Assembly: GCF_051622035.1 (NCBI RefSeq)
Contig: NC_135357.1
Location: forward strand, 32,406,191-32,470,190
Direction: 5' to 3'
Length of the DNA stretch: 64,000 bases
Origin: Arctopsyche grandis
Lineage: Eukaryota > Arthropoda > Insecta > Trichoptera > Hydropsychidae
The position numbers and the translations under genes were made by a program. Below, one piece after another: positions 32,636 to 44,757 of the stretch (positions within the stretch are counted from its first letter, which is position 1; the number at the start of each line of letters is the position of its first letter). The notes below the pieces were generated by a model. That model worked only from the letters and a program-made list of their open reading frames with translations, was not told where the DNA came from and did not search any database.

Positions 32636-32930
32636 TATGTCACAGAAGGGTTGCCCAATTTTATCTGATCATTGTTGAAACGGTTCCTCAAAATTGGCAA
32701 AAAATCATCTTTCCTGTTGTCACAAATCTTCTGTATTGTTATGTACAAAATCTAAATCCATAGATGGCTCAATGGATTAATTATTTAATTAATTAATTGT
32801 TATTTCGTGTTCTTCAGCTTCTGGAAATACAGTGATTTATGTAATAATAAAATGCTGCGTTGTTTATAATTAATTGTCCAGAAAGGCATATTGAGGTCTT
32901 CCTTCTATTTAAAATAAATAAATTTGATAG
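32636..32930 (+). mobile_element. SINE, strongly diverged
   Basis: TTGTTGAAACGGTTCC, CATAGATGGCTC, AATAAAATGCTGCGTTGTTT and a decayed tail CCAGAAAGGCATATTGAGG in SINE order. Confidence 0.6.
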
Positions 32931-33535
32931 CAACCGCTTATTTTCAATGTATGATAAACAGCCGCCGATACCTATTACCAATTAGTTTGTCGCTGTGATA
33001 AATTTCCCAACTGAGTTGCCAACAGTTACCACCCGCTATTTCAAGACGCAATCTTACAATTTTGATCTTCTTTTGAGTTCGGTATAAATGCAACTTTTAT
33101 GTAGCTTAAAGACGAAGTAATCTGTCGGGCAATTTTAATGTCGTAAAGATGGTTACCCGGGATATTTTCATCGAAGTTTACGATTTTACCACGTAAAATT
33201 ACTCGTATTTAACTCTAGGCAATAAAGCTCAGCATTTGATCTATTGTTTGTTAATAATTTAAACTATTGAAAGATTTGCTAGTGGAAACCTTTCAAGAAT
33301 TTTCCTTTATGTTACAAACTAAATAAATGGCTGACCGATCATAAGGCGATTGATTTCCGAACATTTTCCTTTATAGAGAGCATTTTTTTGGTAATTTATC
33401 TCATAATAACACCTACCTTACTTGTATATCATCACCCGCACTATATTTACACAATTTATATAATAAAACGTGTTAAAACGCAAATTATTATACATAATAT
33501 GTATGTAGGTATATATTACATATATACCATATTAG
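32931..33535. other. AT-rich region, no gene seen
   Basis: No exon or repeat recognised. Confidence 0.4.
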
Positions 33536-34352
33536 CTGTATTACCCGGCTTCGCTCGGTATTTGTAAAATAAACTGATTAAACATGACTAATCTAATAGT
33601 AAACATTTTATTAAATTTATTTGAATAGTTTTATTTTATATAAATTTATTTTAATATTCATTTGTTTTTTTTTATTAAATTGACTGTCACAAACAAACAT
33701 ATTTTATATAGTAAGTCTCTTATAAAAAATTATATGTACACCCCCGACGTCTGCGTCCCCTAGGGCTCCGCCCTAGTTGCCCCCCTGAGCATTTTCCGTC
33801 TAGGGCTACGCCCCCTGCGCCCCCCTGACCATTTGCCGTCTAGGGCTATGCCCCCTGCGCCCCCCTGAACCTTTGCCGTCTAGGGCTACGCTTTCTACGC
33901 CCTCTACGCCCCCCTGTGCATTTTCCATCTAGGGCTACGCCCCCTGCGTCCCTCTGAATCTTTGCCGTCTAGAGCTACGCCCCCTGCGCCTCCTTGAACC
34001 TTTGCAATCTAAGGCTACGCCCCCTGCGCCCCCCTGAGCATTTGCCTTCTAAAGCTACGCCCCCTTCATCTCCCTGAGCATTTTCCGTCTAGGGCTACGC
34101 CCCCTGCGCCCCCCGAAACCTTTGCCGTCTAGGGCTAAGCCCTCTGCGCCCCCCTGATCATTTGCCGTCTAGGCAAATCAGCGCCTAATCGAATCAGCGC
34201 CAAAATCGAATCGGCGCCTATGAATTGAAAAAAATATAAATTGAATCATTTGTTCGATGACGTCACGTATCTACGAACGAACGAAGGATATATACATACA
34301 TACATATATACATATATATATACAAAGTCTCTTTCCAAATTATATATTAGAT
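33536..34352 (-). mobile_element. Repeat family X, long copy with internal minisatellite
   Basis: Begins ATTACCCGGCTTCGCTCGGT, continues CTAATCTAATAGTAAACATT, then carries the 40-bp minisatellite (33755-34190), GCGCC-AATCGAATC repeats and ATGACGTCACG, and ends AAAGTCTCTTTCCAAATTAT plus ATATTAGATT. The two ends are those of the 196-bp copy at 11417, so the extra 600 bp are internal. Confidence 0.7.
33755..34190. repeat. GC-rich 40-bp minisatellite, about 10 units
   Basis: The unit contains TCTAGGGCTACGCCCCCTGC and GCCCCCCTGA plus CATTTGCCG. Units differ by point changes and one longer insertion near 33890. Very GC-rich against the AT-rich surroundings. Confidence 0.9.
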
Positions 34353-34941
34353 TCGAAAATTTGCTGTAGGAGATATTTTTCAATAAGGGATTTATATCAG
34401 GGTTTGAAATAGAAAAAGCAATCAATCAGAATGTTTTAATATTAAACAATTCTACTTTGGCGTGAGTCTTCATAGTTTTCCGAATTAGTTTGTGCAAGCT
34501 TGACGCACTTTGTCGCGGCTTTTCCGTTGCTAAAAATTGGGTCGAATTTTCACACTTTTTTCTTGTCTTTTTTATGATATTATTGTGTTTCGACATCGTG
34601 GCGATTATATCCGCTAACCTTTTCTTGCACCACGACGACTTTATAAAAAAAAGGTGCCGTTACCAAATTAAATTATGGTGAAATTTCGAAACGCGGCGAC
34701 CATTGTGTCGATTTTGGTATTTTAATCTAGGATTTTCAAGATTGTACCATTCAAACTTGTATGAAACATATCCACATACATAATATGAACGTCAAAGATT
34801 TATTATACATATTTAATTATTTATTATTTATAATAATAATACCAATAAAATGACAGGTTGCCTCAAAGCGTCACACTAGTTTTACAAATCAAAAGAAAGA
34901 AAATAACAAAATAAAAACAATAAAAATTCCAATCATTCATC
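34353..34941. other. AT-rich region, no gene seen
   Basis: Probably includes 3' UTR of the minus-strand retrotransposon fragment that begins at 34942. Confidence 0.35.
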
Positions 34942-35891
34942 TCATTCAAATAGTCTCGTGCTGAATCTTAATAACCTAACCAGCTCATCAACATTACAAT
35001 TGAACAGGTCCAAATGCTCATCAATCACATTAAGGAACCGGATAGCCTTTACAAGAGACGAGTTATTGAAAGCAGACGTTTTCGCAGGAATAGGTTGGAA
35101 AAGAAAATTACGACGCAAAGCTCTTCCGCATTCAGGCGCCGAAAATTTAAATTCAAATAAAATCGAAGGGTTGTCAATTTTTCCCTTTAATACTCCAAAG
35201 AAATATTTGGAAATGGTAATAATTCTTCCCGAAGATAGTGAGTCAAAGCCTAGCATACCTTGTAAAAAGGCAGTGGGAAATAAGTAAGGGTAATATTTCC
35301 TCATATAAAGTCATCTAAGAACTTTTTTTTGGACTCTTTCTATCAACAGATAGAATTTATATCGAGTATGTATATCAAAGTTGAGCAAATTTTAATCTTG
35401 TTCGATATTTGATAGGAAAGTGCAATTAAGCCGACTTGCGTGTGAGCCGAATACTCCAAAGAAATATTTTGAAATGGAAATAATTCTTCTCGAAAATAGT
35501 GAGCAAAGCCTAGCATACCTTATAAAAAGGCAGTGGGAAATAAATAGGGGTAACATTTATATTTCTTCATATAAAAGCATCTAAGAAATTCGTTTTGAAC
35601 TCTTTCTATCAAGAGAGAGAATTTAATTTCAGTGGGACTCCAAATTACAGACCCAAACTCTAATATACTCCGGACAAGGGTACAATAAAGTAACACCATT
35701 ATACTTGGATCTTGGAAGTAGTGAGAATTGCGCAAAACAAATCCAAGCATTTTGGTAGCTCTACAGCACATAACAGAAATATGAGTCAATAATTTGAAGT
35801 CACTCCTAAACAGTATACCAAGATCAAAAGATGAGTCAGTTCGCGTTAACTGATATTTCCGAAGGCTATAACTATACATATATGGTTTCAT
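34942..35891 (-). pseudogene. Non-LTR reverse transcriptase C-terminal fragments in tandem
   Basis: The minus strand at 35891-35520 encodes TDSSFDLGILFRSDFKLLTH, VRSILEFGSVIWSP and RVQNEFLRCFYMKKYKCYPY. 35304-34942 continues the same protein from YPYLFPTAFLQGMLGFDSLS to the C-terminal end. The D-G-L-F---L-F--H and ILE-GSVIW motifs identify the region after the RT palm in CR1/Jockey-group elements. About 155 bp (35190-35345 and 35450-35615) are present twice, so the two fragments overlap. No catalytic palm remains. Confidence 0.75.
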
Positions 35892-36907
35892 ATGCTAAAA
35901 ATAAAAGTAAGTACTATTTAAAAATACAGTAGGCATGTGTGTATCAGAGCTTTTACTTTCATACGGGGAGAAGTATCTATCGATACGTGTCGCGATTACG
36001 ATGATGCTGTTGTCATTGATGATAATGATGATGATGATGATTGTCGTGTGCCGTCAACGGTCTCGTGCTCACGCTGGCCAACTGCTCAGAACGAAAACAT
36101 TAGAAAGTTGTAGGCGACACATTCAGAAGCGTGAAAAGTTAGTGAATCGCACCCTAATTGTATTACTTGCTAGCGATCTGTTTGCAAAAGCGAACCAAGT
36201 TCGAGGAAAACCCCGGAAAAATCAACTATTATTTTCAATTTATAAATTTTTAAACATGAATTCTTCATTATTATTTTAAATATATTGAATTTTTGATTTA
36301 AAAGAAGTCAAATATGACGATTGAAATGGCTTCAAATGCAGCAAATTAATGTGACGAATGAAAATTAAAAAAATTTCGTCAAACAAAAAAAAGTTGAAGT
36401 GAAGTAATAAGAGGCTAGTAAAATTAAATACTATTTTATTTATATAATACATTTATAAAATTGTTATAAATGCAAAAGTATAATTCTAATCATACATAAA
36501 ATAATTTTCATTATTGATTAATTTAATAATAAATTATTTTAACCAACAGCACAGATCAATGGTTAACCTTTGAAGGACGGAGAGTCGAGATCGAACGAGT
36601 GTCCCGAACCGGGGTCGAGTAAAACCCCAGTATTTTTTAATCAAAATACAGCTTTTATCAATACAAATGGGTTCAATATATATCTTATTAATCATTTTAT
36701 ACATAAACATTAAAAGGTTTTAGTCCTATAGCATGTTTTTGACTATTTTTGTATTAAAAAATAACGCCAAGCATCAACACGCAAACACACATAGGTAAGG
36801 CCAACAGGCGACTGCATGGCTCAATAGCCACGCGCCAAAAACGACGAAAACAATAGCTTACGAAAATATAGCTGTCTCTTTCTCTCACATTGATTCATCG
36901 ATCAACA
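35892..36907. other. Region with (TGA)n tract, no recognised gene
   Basis: An open frame at 35935-36279 crosses a TGATGATGATGATGATGAT tract and has no family resemblance I can name. Confidence 0.4.
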
Positions 36908-37113
36908 AGAATATGCAGGCGAACAGTCAAAAACATGACTTATTGCTACCGCCTATATATCATACTTTGGAACGTAGAAATGTATTTTTTTTACGATGTA
37001 CCCCTTTTCTAAATCATATAAAATCTATTAAAATAAATTATTTGTAGTTCATTCTAGGAATACAAGAAATATAGGGTGTATATAGCTTTGAAAACCACAT
37101 AGTTATTACGAAA
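36908..37113. repeat. Direct repeat, copy 1 (partner 38430-38620)
   Basis: GCAGGCGAACAGTCAAAAAC, ACTTTGGAACGTAGAAATGT and CCACATAGTTATTACGAAA recur in order at 38430-38620 with few changes. The two lie 1.5 kb apart in direct orientation, with the SINE at 37940-38425 immediately before copy 2. Confidence 0.75.
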
Positions 37114-37939
37114 AACGTAAAAATTGAGGCACTTGCATACCCCACTTCGGTGAGGGAGGGTTAATTAAGCGGATCTTCTGAATTAATAAGTTAAAAAGAT
37201 GAATCTGTTTTAAGTAAGGAGAGAAGTTCATGCATTTTTAGTTTAGATCTACATGTGTTTATCCAAAAGTAAAACTGTTTGGTTTTTTTCATTGATTTTT
37301 TTTACATAAATTGATGCTATATTTGTTTCAAATATTTAAATAACTTAAATAATGGTTTTATGACTGAAATAAACCGTTTTATGAATATTTAGAAGTAAAT
37401 ATGTGGAATATTATCGACGAGGTACTTATTACTTAGAGTTTCGTGCCATTTCACACTTTTTGTAAATTCTAGAGAAGGAGAGGGGAGTGTGGGAGGGGGT
37501 GTCTCCAAGAGATAAGGATCTTGGAGTCACGGCCTGCCTCATGATGATCAGCTCGCGCTCGCCTGCCTAGAAAGTGAAAATAATCGCTTCACGGCCAATT
37601 TGATCGGTGACATTCGCTAATTTGTCGCCTGCTCCTAACCACACAATCGCTATCTAGAAAGTGAAAGCGGGCACAGTTCGTGACACAGAATATCATAAAC
37701 TAAAAAAAAACCATATGAGCGACTTCTGTAAACAAATAAATAAGATTAAATCCAAATCAAGATCCTCACTATGTAGATAATATCACAGTTTATTTTTATT
37801 TTTTCATATTAAACAATCAAATATAAATGAAATATATTTAAAGTTGCGTACAGATGGAACCGACACATTTTTTTTATTTAATAACTTGATATGCCAACAC
37901 CCATGCGATGATATGTCATCGGATACAACAAGAATATTT
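37114..37939. other. AT-rich region, no gene seen
   Basis: Contains a GC-richer stretch at 37470-37690 without coding signal. Confidence 0.4.
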
Positions 37940-38425
37940 ATTTATTTTTATTTTACATACATGTATACAAATATACCAGGAAGGCTTAACAGGTAAACCC
38001 CAAATGCGCCTTCCTGGTCCACATAATTATTACATAGATACATGTAAATCTAAACAATATCTGACATATATTGTCAGATATTACAAACATCGTATTAATA
38101 CGATAAATAACGATGAATAGCTTTCATGTAACAATACGATTTTTTTTTATATTCGATAAACAACCCTATGAGACATCTATGGTGAGCAATATGGCGAAAC
38201 CTAAGATATAACAATAACTACAGGTTCGCAACAGAAAATTGGGAAGGAAACGCCAATTTTACAGGAATAGTTTCAATGAAAATCAGAAAAGTTGGCAAAT
38301 TCTGATCAAAACGATCGACCTTGACAAACCAAGGTCTGGCCAATAGCGAGACTTAGCGGGAATCGAACTCGTAACATCAAGTACGAGATAATTCAACATT
38401 CACCACTAGACCACGCTACTGGTTA
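37940..38425 (-). mobile_element. SINE, diverged full-length copy
   Basis: Hairpin tail CCAGGAAGGCTTAACAGG ... GCGCCTTCCTGG at 37977-38018. The body has GAGACATCTATGG and the head has AATCGAACTCG (B box in reverse) and CCACTAGACCACGCTACTGG. The head differs clearly from the common subfamily. Confidence 0.7.
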
Positions 38426-38429
38426 TTAA

Positions 38430-38620
38430 TATGCAAGCGATCAGCCAAAAACAAGCCTTTAAATCGTACTTTGGAACGTATAAATGTATTTTTTTACGAT
38501 GAACCCCTTTTCTAAATCATACAAAATCTATTAAAATAAATTTCTTGTAGTTCATAATAGGAATACAAAAAATATAGGGTGTATGTATCTTTGAAAACCA
38601 CATAGTTATTACGAAATTCT
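38430..38620. repeat. Direct repeat, copy 2
   Basis: See 36908-37113. Starts directly after the SINE head. Confidence 0.75.
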
Positions 38621-40944
38621 AGATACCTACTGAACATACCGCTATCAATTTGAAACAAACAATTATTAGTTGAACAATAATTTTAATTCTAGTTCCTTCA
38701 ACTAATCATATGTACAATATGAATTGTATTCAAATATATCAAACAAACATTAAGAAATAATACCTTACCATATCTTACATATGTAAATTGTTATAATCAA
38801 GGGTTATTCCAAGCAAACGTTTATTTGAAAATCTGATACAACAAAATAAAGCTCCCGTTTTGGCACATTATAAAAAAGAAGTATTTAATTTATTTATGAA
38901 ATCAATGCCTCTACAAATGGCTGTCATTGTACTGAAAAATAATAATAAAAAAAATTTATAAATACGCATAAACTGATTCGTTATCAATATTGGTATAACC
39001 TTGCGTGCTGTGACAGAAATCAATGTACATAAAAGCCTGCATACGATTAACCCTAACGTGACCCGACATTTAATTAACATATTTGTCGCCGCACTTTTAG
39101 CTTCCTCAACGCGACTATGCATAGCCCAGAGACTTTTCCAGCACCTTGACACGTATTATACATATATATTTTTACGATGTTCAATTTAGTTGATTTTTAG
39201 CGGCTTGATGGATTGTGCGCTGGTCACTGAGTGAAAATCTAAAATCTAAAAGGTCGCCACATTAATTAAAGCTAAGTGGAACGTTTCCCATACGCGAAAC
39301 AAGGCCGGGTCCATTGTTGAAAACGTGTTGAGAAACTGTTGCTCTGCTGTGACCGCTCTAATAAGGTTGGATTCAAATGTGCGCTTGATTTTTATTTTTA
39401 TCGCGTATTAATTAGCCAATTCGAAGGGTGATTTTGAGTGTTTGCGATTGGTCTTCACGTATGCGAGTTCGGTCTTCTTCTCCCATCGTCGATTAGCTCG
39501 GTGAAAGTGAACGACGATGATTCGCTCCGGATCGTCGTGAAATCATCGCACAACCTTTCGAAAATCTATGCGGTCGAAATTGGATGAAATTCTTCGAAAA
39601 CTGCATTCACCGACACATTCAGACCACGTCTAAAGAGGGACAATTTCGACAAATGTCGTATGTACATATGTTTCACAATCACAATTCACAATCGCGGAAA
39701 TTTTTATGTATCCCCATCCTTAATCTGAATAATCTGATCCCTGTTCCCTTCACTCGATTCCCGTGTTTTTGGAAAGATGCTTAAAAATATGCATTTCATT
39801 TAAAAAAACCAATAGCAACGGAGAAGTCAAAAAACAACGCGATTCTGATTTGCGTAAATTGGCAATTACATATTTTTAAAAATAATAAGTACATAACTAA
39901 GGAAGAGAAACTAGGGTTAAATAATAAAGGAATTGCTAGCAAGATGCAGGTAGTGGCTGGTTTAAATACCTACTCGAGTATTATGTTATAGATATTTAGT
40001 TAAAACCATTTTTACAAGGCTCTTTTATGTTTCACTTCGCAAACGATTGTTAACAAATTGCTTAATACACTAATAGGAAAATTAATTAAAATAGCATATT
40101 TAAATATATGTATATAGATACTATGGTTTTAGCATATCTTATTTTGAAATTTGAATTCGAAAAATGTTATATAATTTTATTCTTTTAGAGCAGTAAAAAT
40201 GTGTAAATTGAGAATTTGGTTGAAAAAACAGATTTTTTATTTCATAACCTAATATTATGATAGTAGATATCATCGATTTTAGTAATATTTGGAAAATTAC
40301 TATATGAAAACAAAACATGTATCGAAAAATTTGTGTTTTCCACCAAATTACCTGTTATGCATATGCTTATGCATAAATTACCTCTTATGCACATGCATAC
40401 AATTTTTGAATCAGGCCCGTTAATTACCATTGCCAACGTATGAGGATTTATACGTATACGTTATTTGCTAAGAATAAATACTAAATAGCATGTTTATATG
40501 TACGTTGCCATACCTGCTGATTTTTAAACATAAAAGAGACAGTTTTCCGAGTCGAAAGTGTCGCGAATAAAATCACTAGAGCAAATTGTATACCGTTATA
40601 AAAAAAGTGACGCGTTTTCCATTCATAATTAACAGATAATAAATCTCATTTTCAGATTCAGTTTTATAAACAAAAGTTTGAATCTATTATATGAGAAAAG
40701 AATATGCGTGAAAAATAAATGAATCAAATTTTATTTTATTTACTTTAGTTCATTTGTTTTGCGATTATATTTTATTAATGAAAGTAAGCAACTGTTTAAA
40801 CGAGTTTTTCAAGCAGTGAAACATAGCCACAGCTCTTTTTTGTACCTGAAAAAGGTGGTTTCATCCCATTGTATCGAAATCAGATGAAGATCATCGTCAA
40901 TTTCGAAAAAAGAAGACTGAATGTATGTATATTCTTTTTCTTCA
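38621..40944. other. Long region without recognised gene
   Basis: AT-rich, with a GC-richer patch at 39410-39580. Short open frames have no splice context or family resemblance. Confidence 0.4.
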
Positions 40945-41529
40945 CGTGCCATGTCCTCCTAGAACGTTTACGATACGAACTAATACAATTTTCCCCTGGA
41001 TTATTAGGCGTAGGAGATCGTATTTCTCGTTCCGCATCACATGTCCAAAGTACTCCAATTTACGCCTTTTCACACTTTGAGCACTTCGACATGCTTTCCC
41101 ATAAGGGCTAGCACCTCGGCATTGGTACGACGCGTCATCCATGAGATTCTCAGCATCCTTCTGTATGTCCACATCTTAAAGGCCTGTAGTTTCTTGCACG
41201 TGGCATCTGTCAGGGTCCATGGTTCTGTCCCATACAGAAGGATGCTGAAAACGTAGCATCGTAGAAGTCTAAGACGGAGTGCTATACTGAGATCACGTGT
41301 GGTTAGGACATTTTTCAATTTTTAGAATGCAGCTTTTGCTTGCTCTACTCTATCGTGAATTTCCTGTTTATTTCCTATTTTTCACACGTTTCAACCAAAT
41401 AGCACCCAAGATATCTGAAACTATATAATCTTTCCACCACGTTGTTATTAATTTTTATATGAGAGTTGACCGTATTGTGCGTCGACTTGCTGAATATCAT
41501 CCATTTGGTTTTTTACTTTATCCATGTAC

Positions 41530-42120
41530 ATACATACGTAGTAACAATAGATGAAGTTTTGTGATCATGCGAAAATTCGAACTCGAGATTTTGACTGATT
41601 CAAACTCAGAATCGATTACTGATCACGTTTTCATGATCTAGAAAAAATGTGTGTGTGACTTTGTGTCTGTGTGTTTTTGTGTCTGTGTATTTTGGGGATT
41701 TTTTGAACACAGTTAGTCCTATCGAACTGAAACTTAGTATCGGATACTGAAATTCTTATCGACACGACGTAAATTTTTTAAGTTGACTGGAAATGGTACC
41801 TCCCCTTATATGAATTCAATTATCTCCCAAACCGCTAACTGAATCGGACTGAATTTTTTTCACATGTACTAGAAATAATAATATTTATAACTTTATATTT
41901 TTTAAATATTTTATCTGAACCGGAAGTAGTGCTTTTACTCTAGAGAATCGATGCTTTTTATGTTTTTCTCATAAACCTTTCGGTTTATTGAACTGAAATT
42001 TCATATCTAGAAGTTTATGTATAATAACAAGTTGTGTATAAAATTTGGTAAGCATCCCTCAACTGGAAGTGGCAGTTTACTCTGGTTCGATTTTTCTTCC
42101 ACTATTTTTTTCGACCCCTT
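41530..42120. mobile_element. Unclassified repeat inserted in the RTE-like element
   Basis: Begins AGTAACAATAGATGAAGTTT and TGTGATCATGCG, which recur at 54340-54440 (AACAGTAGATGAAGTTTTGT, GATTTTGACTGA). Contains TGTGTGTG runs and ends before GTCAACCCCGCTC. RT coding is continuous on both sides of it, so it is an insertion. Borders approximate. Confidence 0.55.
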
Positions 42121-42294
42121 AATTTTTTATATTCAATGTCAACCCCGCTCTAGAGCTATGCACAACAACTGCGTCCAGTGTTATCTGTAAGTCGTTGAAG
42201 TTAGTGGTCAGTAGTACAGTATCATCCGCGTAGTGAATGTTATTGATGACTGTGCCATTTATTGTAATTCCGAAATCCATGTCTTCCAAGGCTT

Positions 42295-42777
42295 CAGTAC
42301 CGGTTTTAGGGGGGCTGAGTCAGATGGTGCCCGAGGGCGCCAAATAACTTAGGGTGCCACTCGATCCACCAAAAGCGCTTTAAAATTAAAATTAGAGCGC
42401 CAAAGGTCCTACATTTGCACTCGGCAAATTCTATTCAAACAATCTACTGGAAAAAGCTGATCTTCAAATTAAGCCCACCGCGAATTCAAAATCTGATATT
42501 ATTAGCAATGAACTTTACAATATAAAAGCATTTATTTCAAATAAAGTTCAAGGTGAAATTAATCCACTCATTGTATTAAATTTTATAAAACAGCACAATT
42601 TACAATAATTATATCCAAACATTTGGGTTTCTATGCTTTTGTTGACACTGCCTGAAACTGTAGCAAGGTCCCAAGGTCGGGAAAAAGAAGGATGGTAATC
42701 CAGTTTTTATAATTTTTTTCTAAGGGTACTTAGAAAAAATTGCCCGAGGGCGCCATTGGGTGTAAGGGCCGGCACTG
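42295..42777 (+). mobile_element. hAT element with perfect 8-bp target duplication, nested in RT
   Basis: Ends CAGTACCGG and CCGGCACTG, flanked on both sides by CAAGGCTT (42287-42294 and 42778-42785). It splits the reverse transcriptase codons between NIIAEAL and EDMDFG. Inside, about 42607-42690 encodes YPNIWVSMLLLTLPETVARS, a decayed hAT C-terminal dimerisation motif (compare LTLPVTVASAERSF in active relatives), preceded by a frame with DIISNELYNIKAFI. Confidence 0.9.
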
Positions 42778-42850
42778 CAAGGCTTCAGCAATAATATTTT
42801 CGGAATATAAATTAAACAGTAGCGGTGAGAGTACACACCCTTGACGTACT

Positions 42851-43671
42851 ATATATGTAGATATGTATGTATATTGGTGCATAATTTTTCATATTAAAAT
42901 TTGGTTGTATATTGTACGCGGAAAATTTGTATCTGTAAGGACAAACGGCTTTGAAAAATGGCGAAAATTATCGTTGAAAGCAATCTGCACAGATCGCCAG
43001 TGTGAAAATTGACGTATAACGTCTCGAATCGAGGCGAAATAGAGTGGCGAGGCGAATCGACGCCATTTCTGGGCAGCGGCCATCATGAGCCACGCCGACC
43101 GCCGAAACGAGCCGACTTGCGCATCTTTATCTCTCTCTTGCGCACGCCGAATCGCACAGACAAGACAGAGACAGAAGATGGTAGAAGCGCAGTGCAATCA
43201 AGCGTGGATAGAACGAACGCGCGCGCCGCATCAACGCACGTCGCGACAGATACAGATACCCGTCTCTATTGATTCGATCGCGTCGTCTCTTTCGCACTTG
43301 CGCGTTCGGCCGCGACAAAAAAAGAGACGGACGATGCGTGCGTGTTCAATGATGCGTTAATAAGCGAGTTTTGCTCTGTGCATGTGTAATTATTATTGTA
43401 AAGCTCGTAGTGATGTTTAGTTTTGTTTTTTACTTTTTTATTTTTTTTCTCTTGTTTGAAATCGATATCTATTATTAATTAGACAATGAATTGAGTTTTC
43501 GTTATCGTTTCTTATCGCAATGATGCATCGAGACTTAGATACATCATTAAAGAATTATTACGTGTTTTTTTTTTTTAGATTTTAGATAAAGCGTTTTTTT
43601 TTTAATAATATATCAAGATATTTTTTTTTTTGTTTGATTGTCGTAGTTTTGAAAACGTGTTTTATTTTTGA
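42851..43671. other. GC-rich island, no recognised gene
   Basis: 43010-43350 is GC-rich with CpG-rich words and open on several frames of both strands, which argues against any one of them. Followed by poly-T tracts (43564-43640). Could be promoter or 5' UTR sequence of an unseen gene. Confidence 0.35.
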
Positions 43672-44500
43672 CTAGCTGGACCCGGCGGTAATTGGATTAT
43701 TTATTAGTAGAGGTATTAGTAGGAAGCGTGCTTTTTCCAGGAAACAGGGCGTTTTGGGTCTATTTTCCAGGAAACAGGACAAACTGCAAAGTAAGAGAGC
43801 ATAAAAAAAAGGTTCATCATAAAAACGAACAAAGCACGACGAACAATGAACAATGAACGGCGCAAAGTTGGTTCGCTCTTTAATTATTAGTCACATTGCT
43901 ATCGCCCAAAGGACATTTTTTGACATGAAAATCGCGAATACGGAATATTTGAGCTTTTCTCTTATTATACTGCATATACATATGTACATATTAAAATAAG
44001 ATTAAAATAAGATACGACCAGAAGAATGGTGCGTAAAATAGATTGTCACATTGCGATCGCCCAACAGACAATTTTGCCATGAAAATCGCGAATACGGGAT
44101 ATTTGGCACTCGAGTTCTCGTTGTGTGATAGTTATCGTTAGTATGATGGACTTTTCGGCTGCCAGACGTTCCGATATAGAGATTTTAGTGACTTTTGAGC
44201 GAGCGCTTTGTGACCAATAATCACCGGACCGAACCCGGCATGCGTTGCAATGCCACAGTACCGCATGCAATTCCCGTTCCCGTTCCCATATCTCGATGTG
44301 TTTCGATAAGTGAATGTTTCAGTTTCAAATTAATACTTAATAATCAAATTAAACTACAGTAATGAAATCATCGCGGGCATACACACAATAGCTCGTGTAA
44401 GATTCATCGCAATCGGTTGAATGGTATAGAAACGCATACGTGGCAAACAGACAAAGAGAAAGACAAACATTGATTTTTATACATATATATGTATATATTT
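43672..44500 (+). repeat. Composite repeat: CTGGACCCGGC start, family R core, and the 44-kb dispersed block
   Basis: TAGCTGGACCCGGCGGTAAT at 43673, family R core at 43715-43895 (AGGAAGCGTGCTTTTTCCAG, AACAAAGCACGACGAACAAT), dispersed block at 44043-44235 (antisense copy at 798-985), and at about 44397-44470 AAGATTCATCGCAATCGGTT with ACAAACATTGATTTTTA. The last is a frequent end of CCCGGC-type invertebrate repeats. Probably one element with internal duplications. Confidence 0.5.
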
Positions 44501-44509
44501 ATATTGATG

Positions 44510-44757
44510 CACTGGCGGATCCACAGCGGTGACACGAAGTCAATGGCCACCAACCTAGAGGACTACATAATATTATTACATATATGTAGATAATAATTAA
44601 AATTCACATTTGGCGTTTAAAAACACAATTCAAACCAATAAGCTTATATAACAATAAATTAATAATATAACTTCATAAACATTATTTTTGAAAAAAAATA
44701 TGTGTATTAAATATTAGAAATGGCCCCCACCCTGCAAATTTCCTGGATCTACCACTG
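44510..44757. mobile_element. Possible hAT-type MITE
   Basis: CACTGGCGGATCCA at the left and TGGATCTACCACTG at the right are near-inverted and look like worn hAT ends (CAGTGGCGGATCCA). No clear target duplication. Confidence 0.35.

Larger units (their letters stand above)
40945..42850 (-). pseudogene. RTE-like non-LTR reverse transcriptase, broken and twice interrupted
   Basis: Read on the minus strand from 42850: VRQGCVLSPLLFNLYSENII, then the hAT insertion (42295-42777), then EDMDFGITINGTVINNIHYA followed by DDTVLL with the catalytic YADD at 42232-42221. A second insertion (about 41530-42120) follows, then the C-terminal part RLLRCYVFSILLYGTEPWTL, RRMLRISWMTRRTNAEVL and KRRKLEYFGHVMRNEKYDLL with LIIQGKI. 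These motifs are typical of RTE-group elements. Stops and frameshifts occur near 41370, 41330 and 41095. The endonuclease is not seen. Confidence 0.85.
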
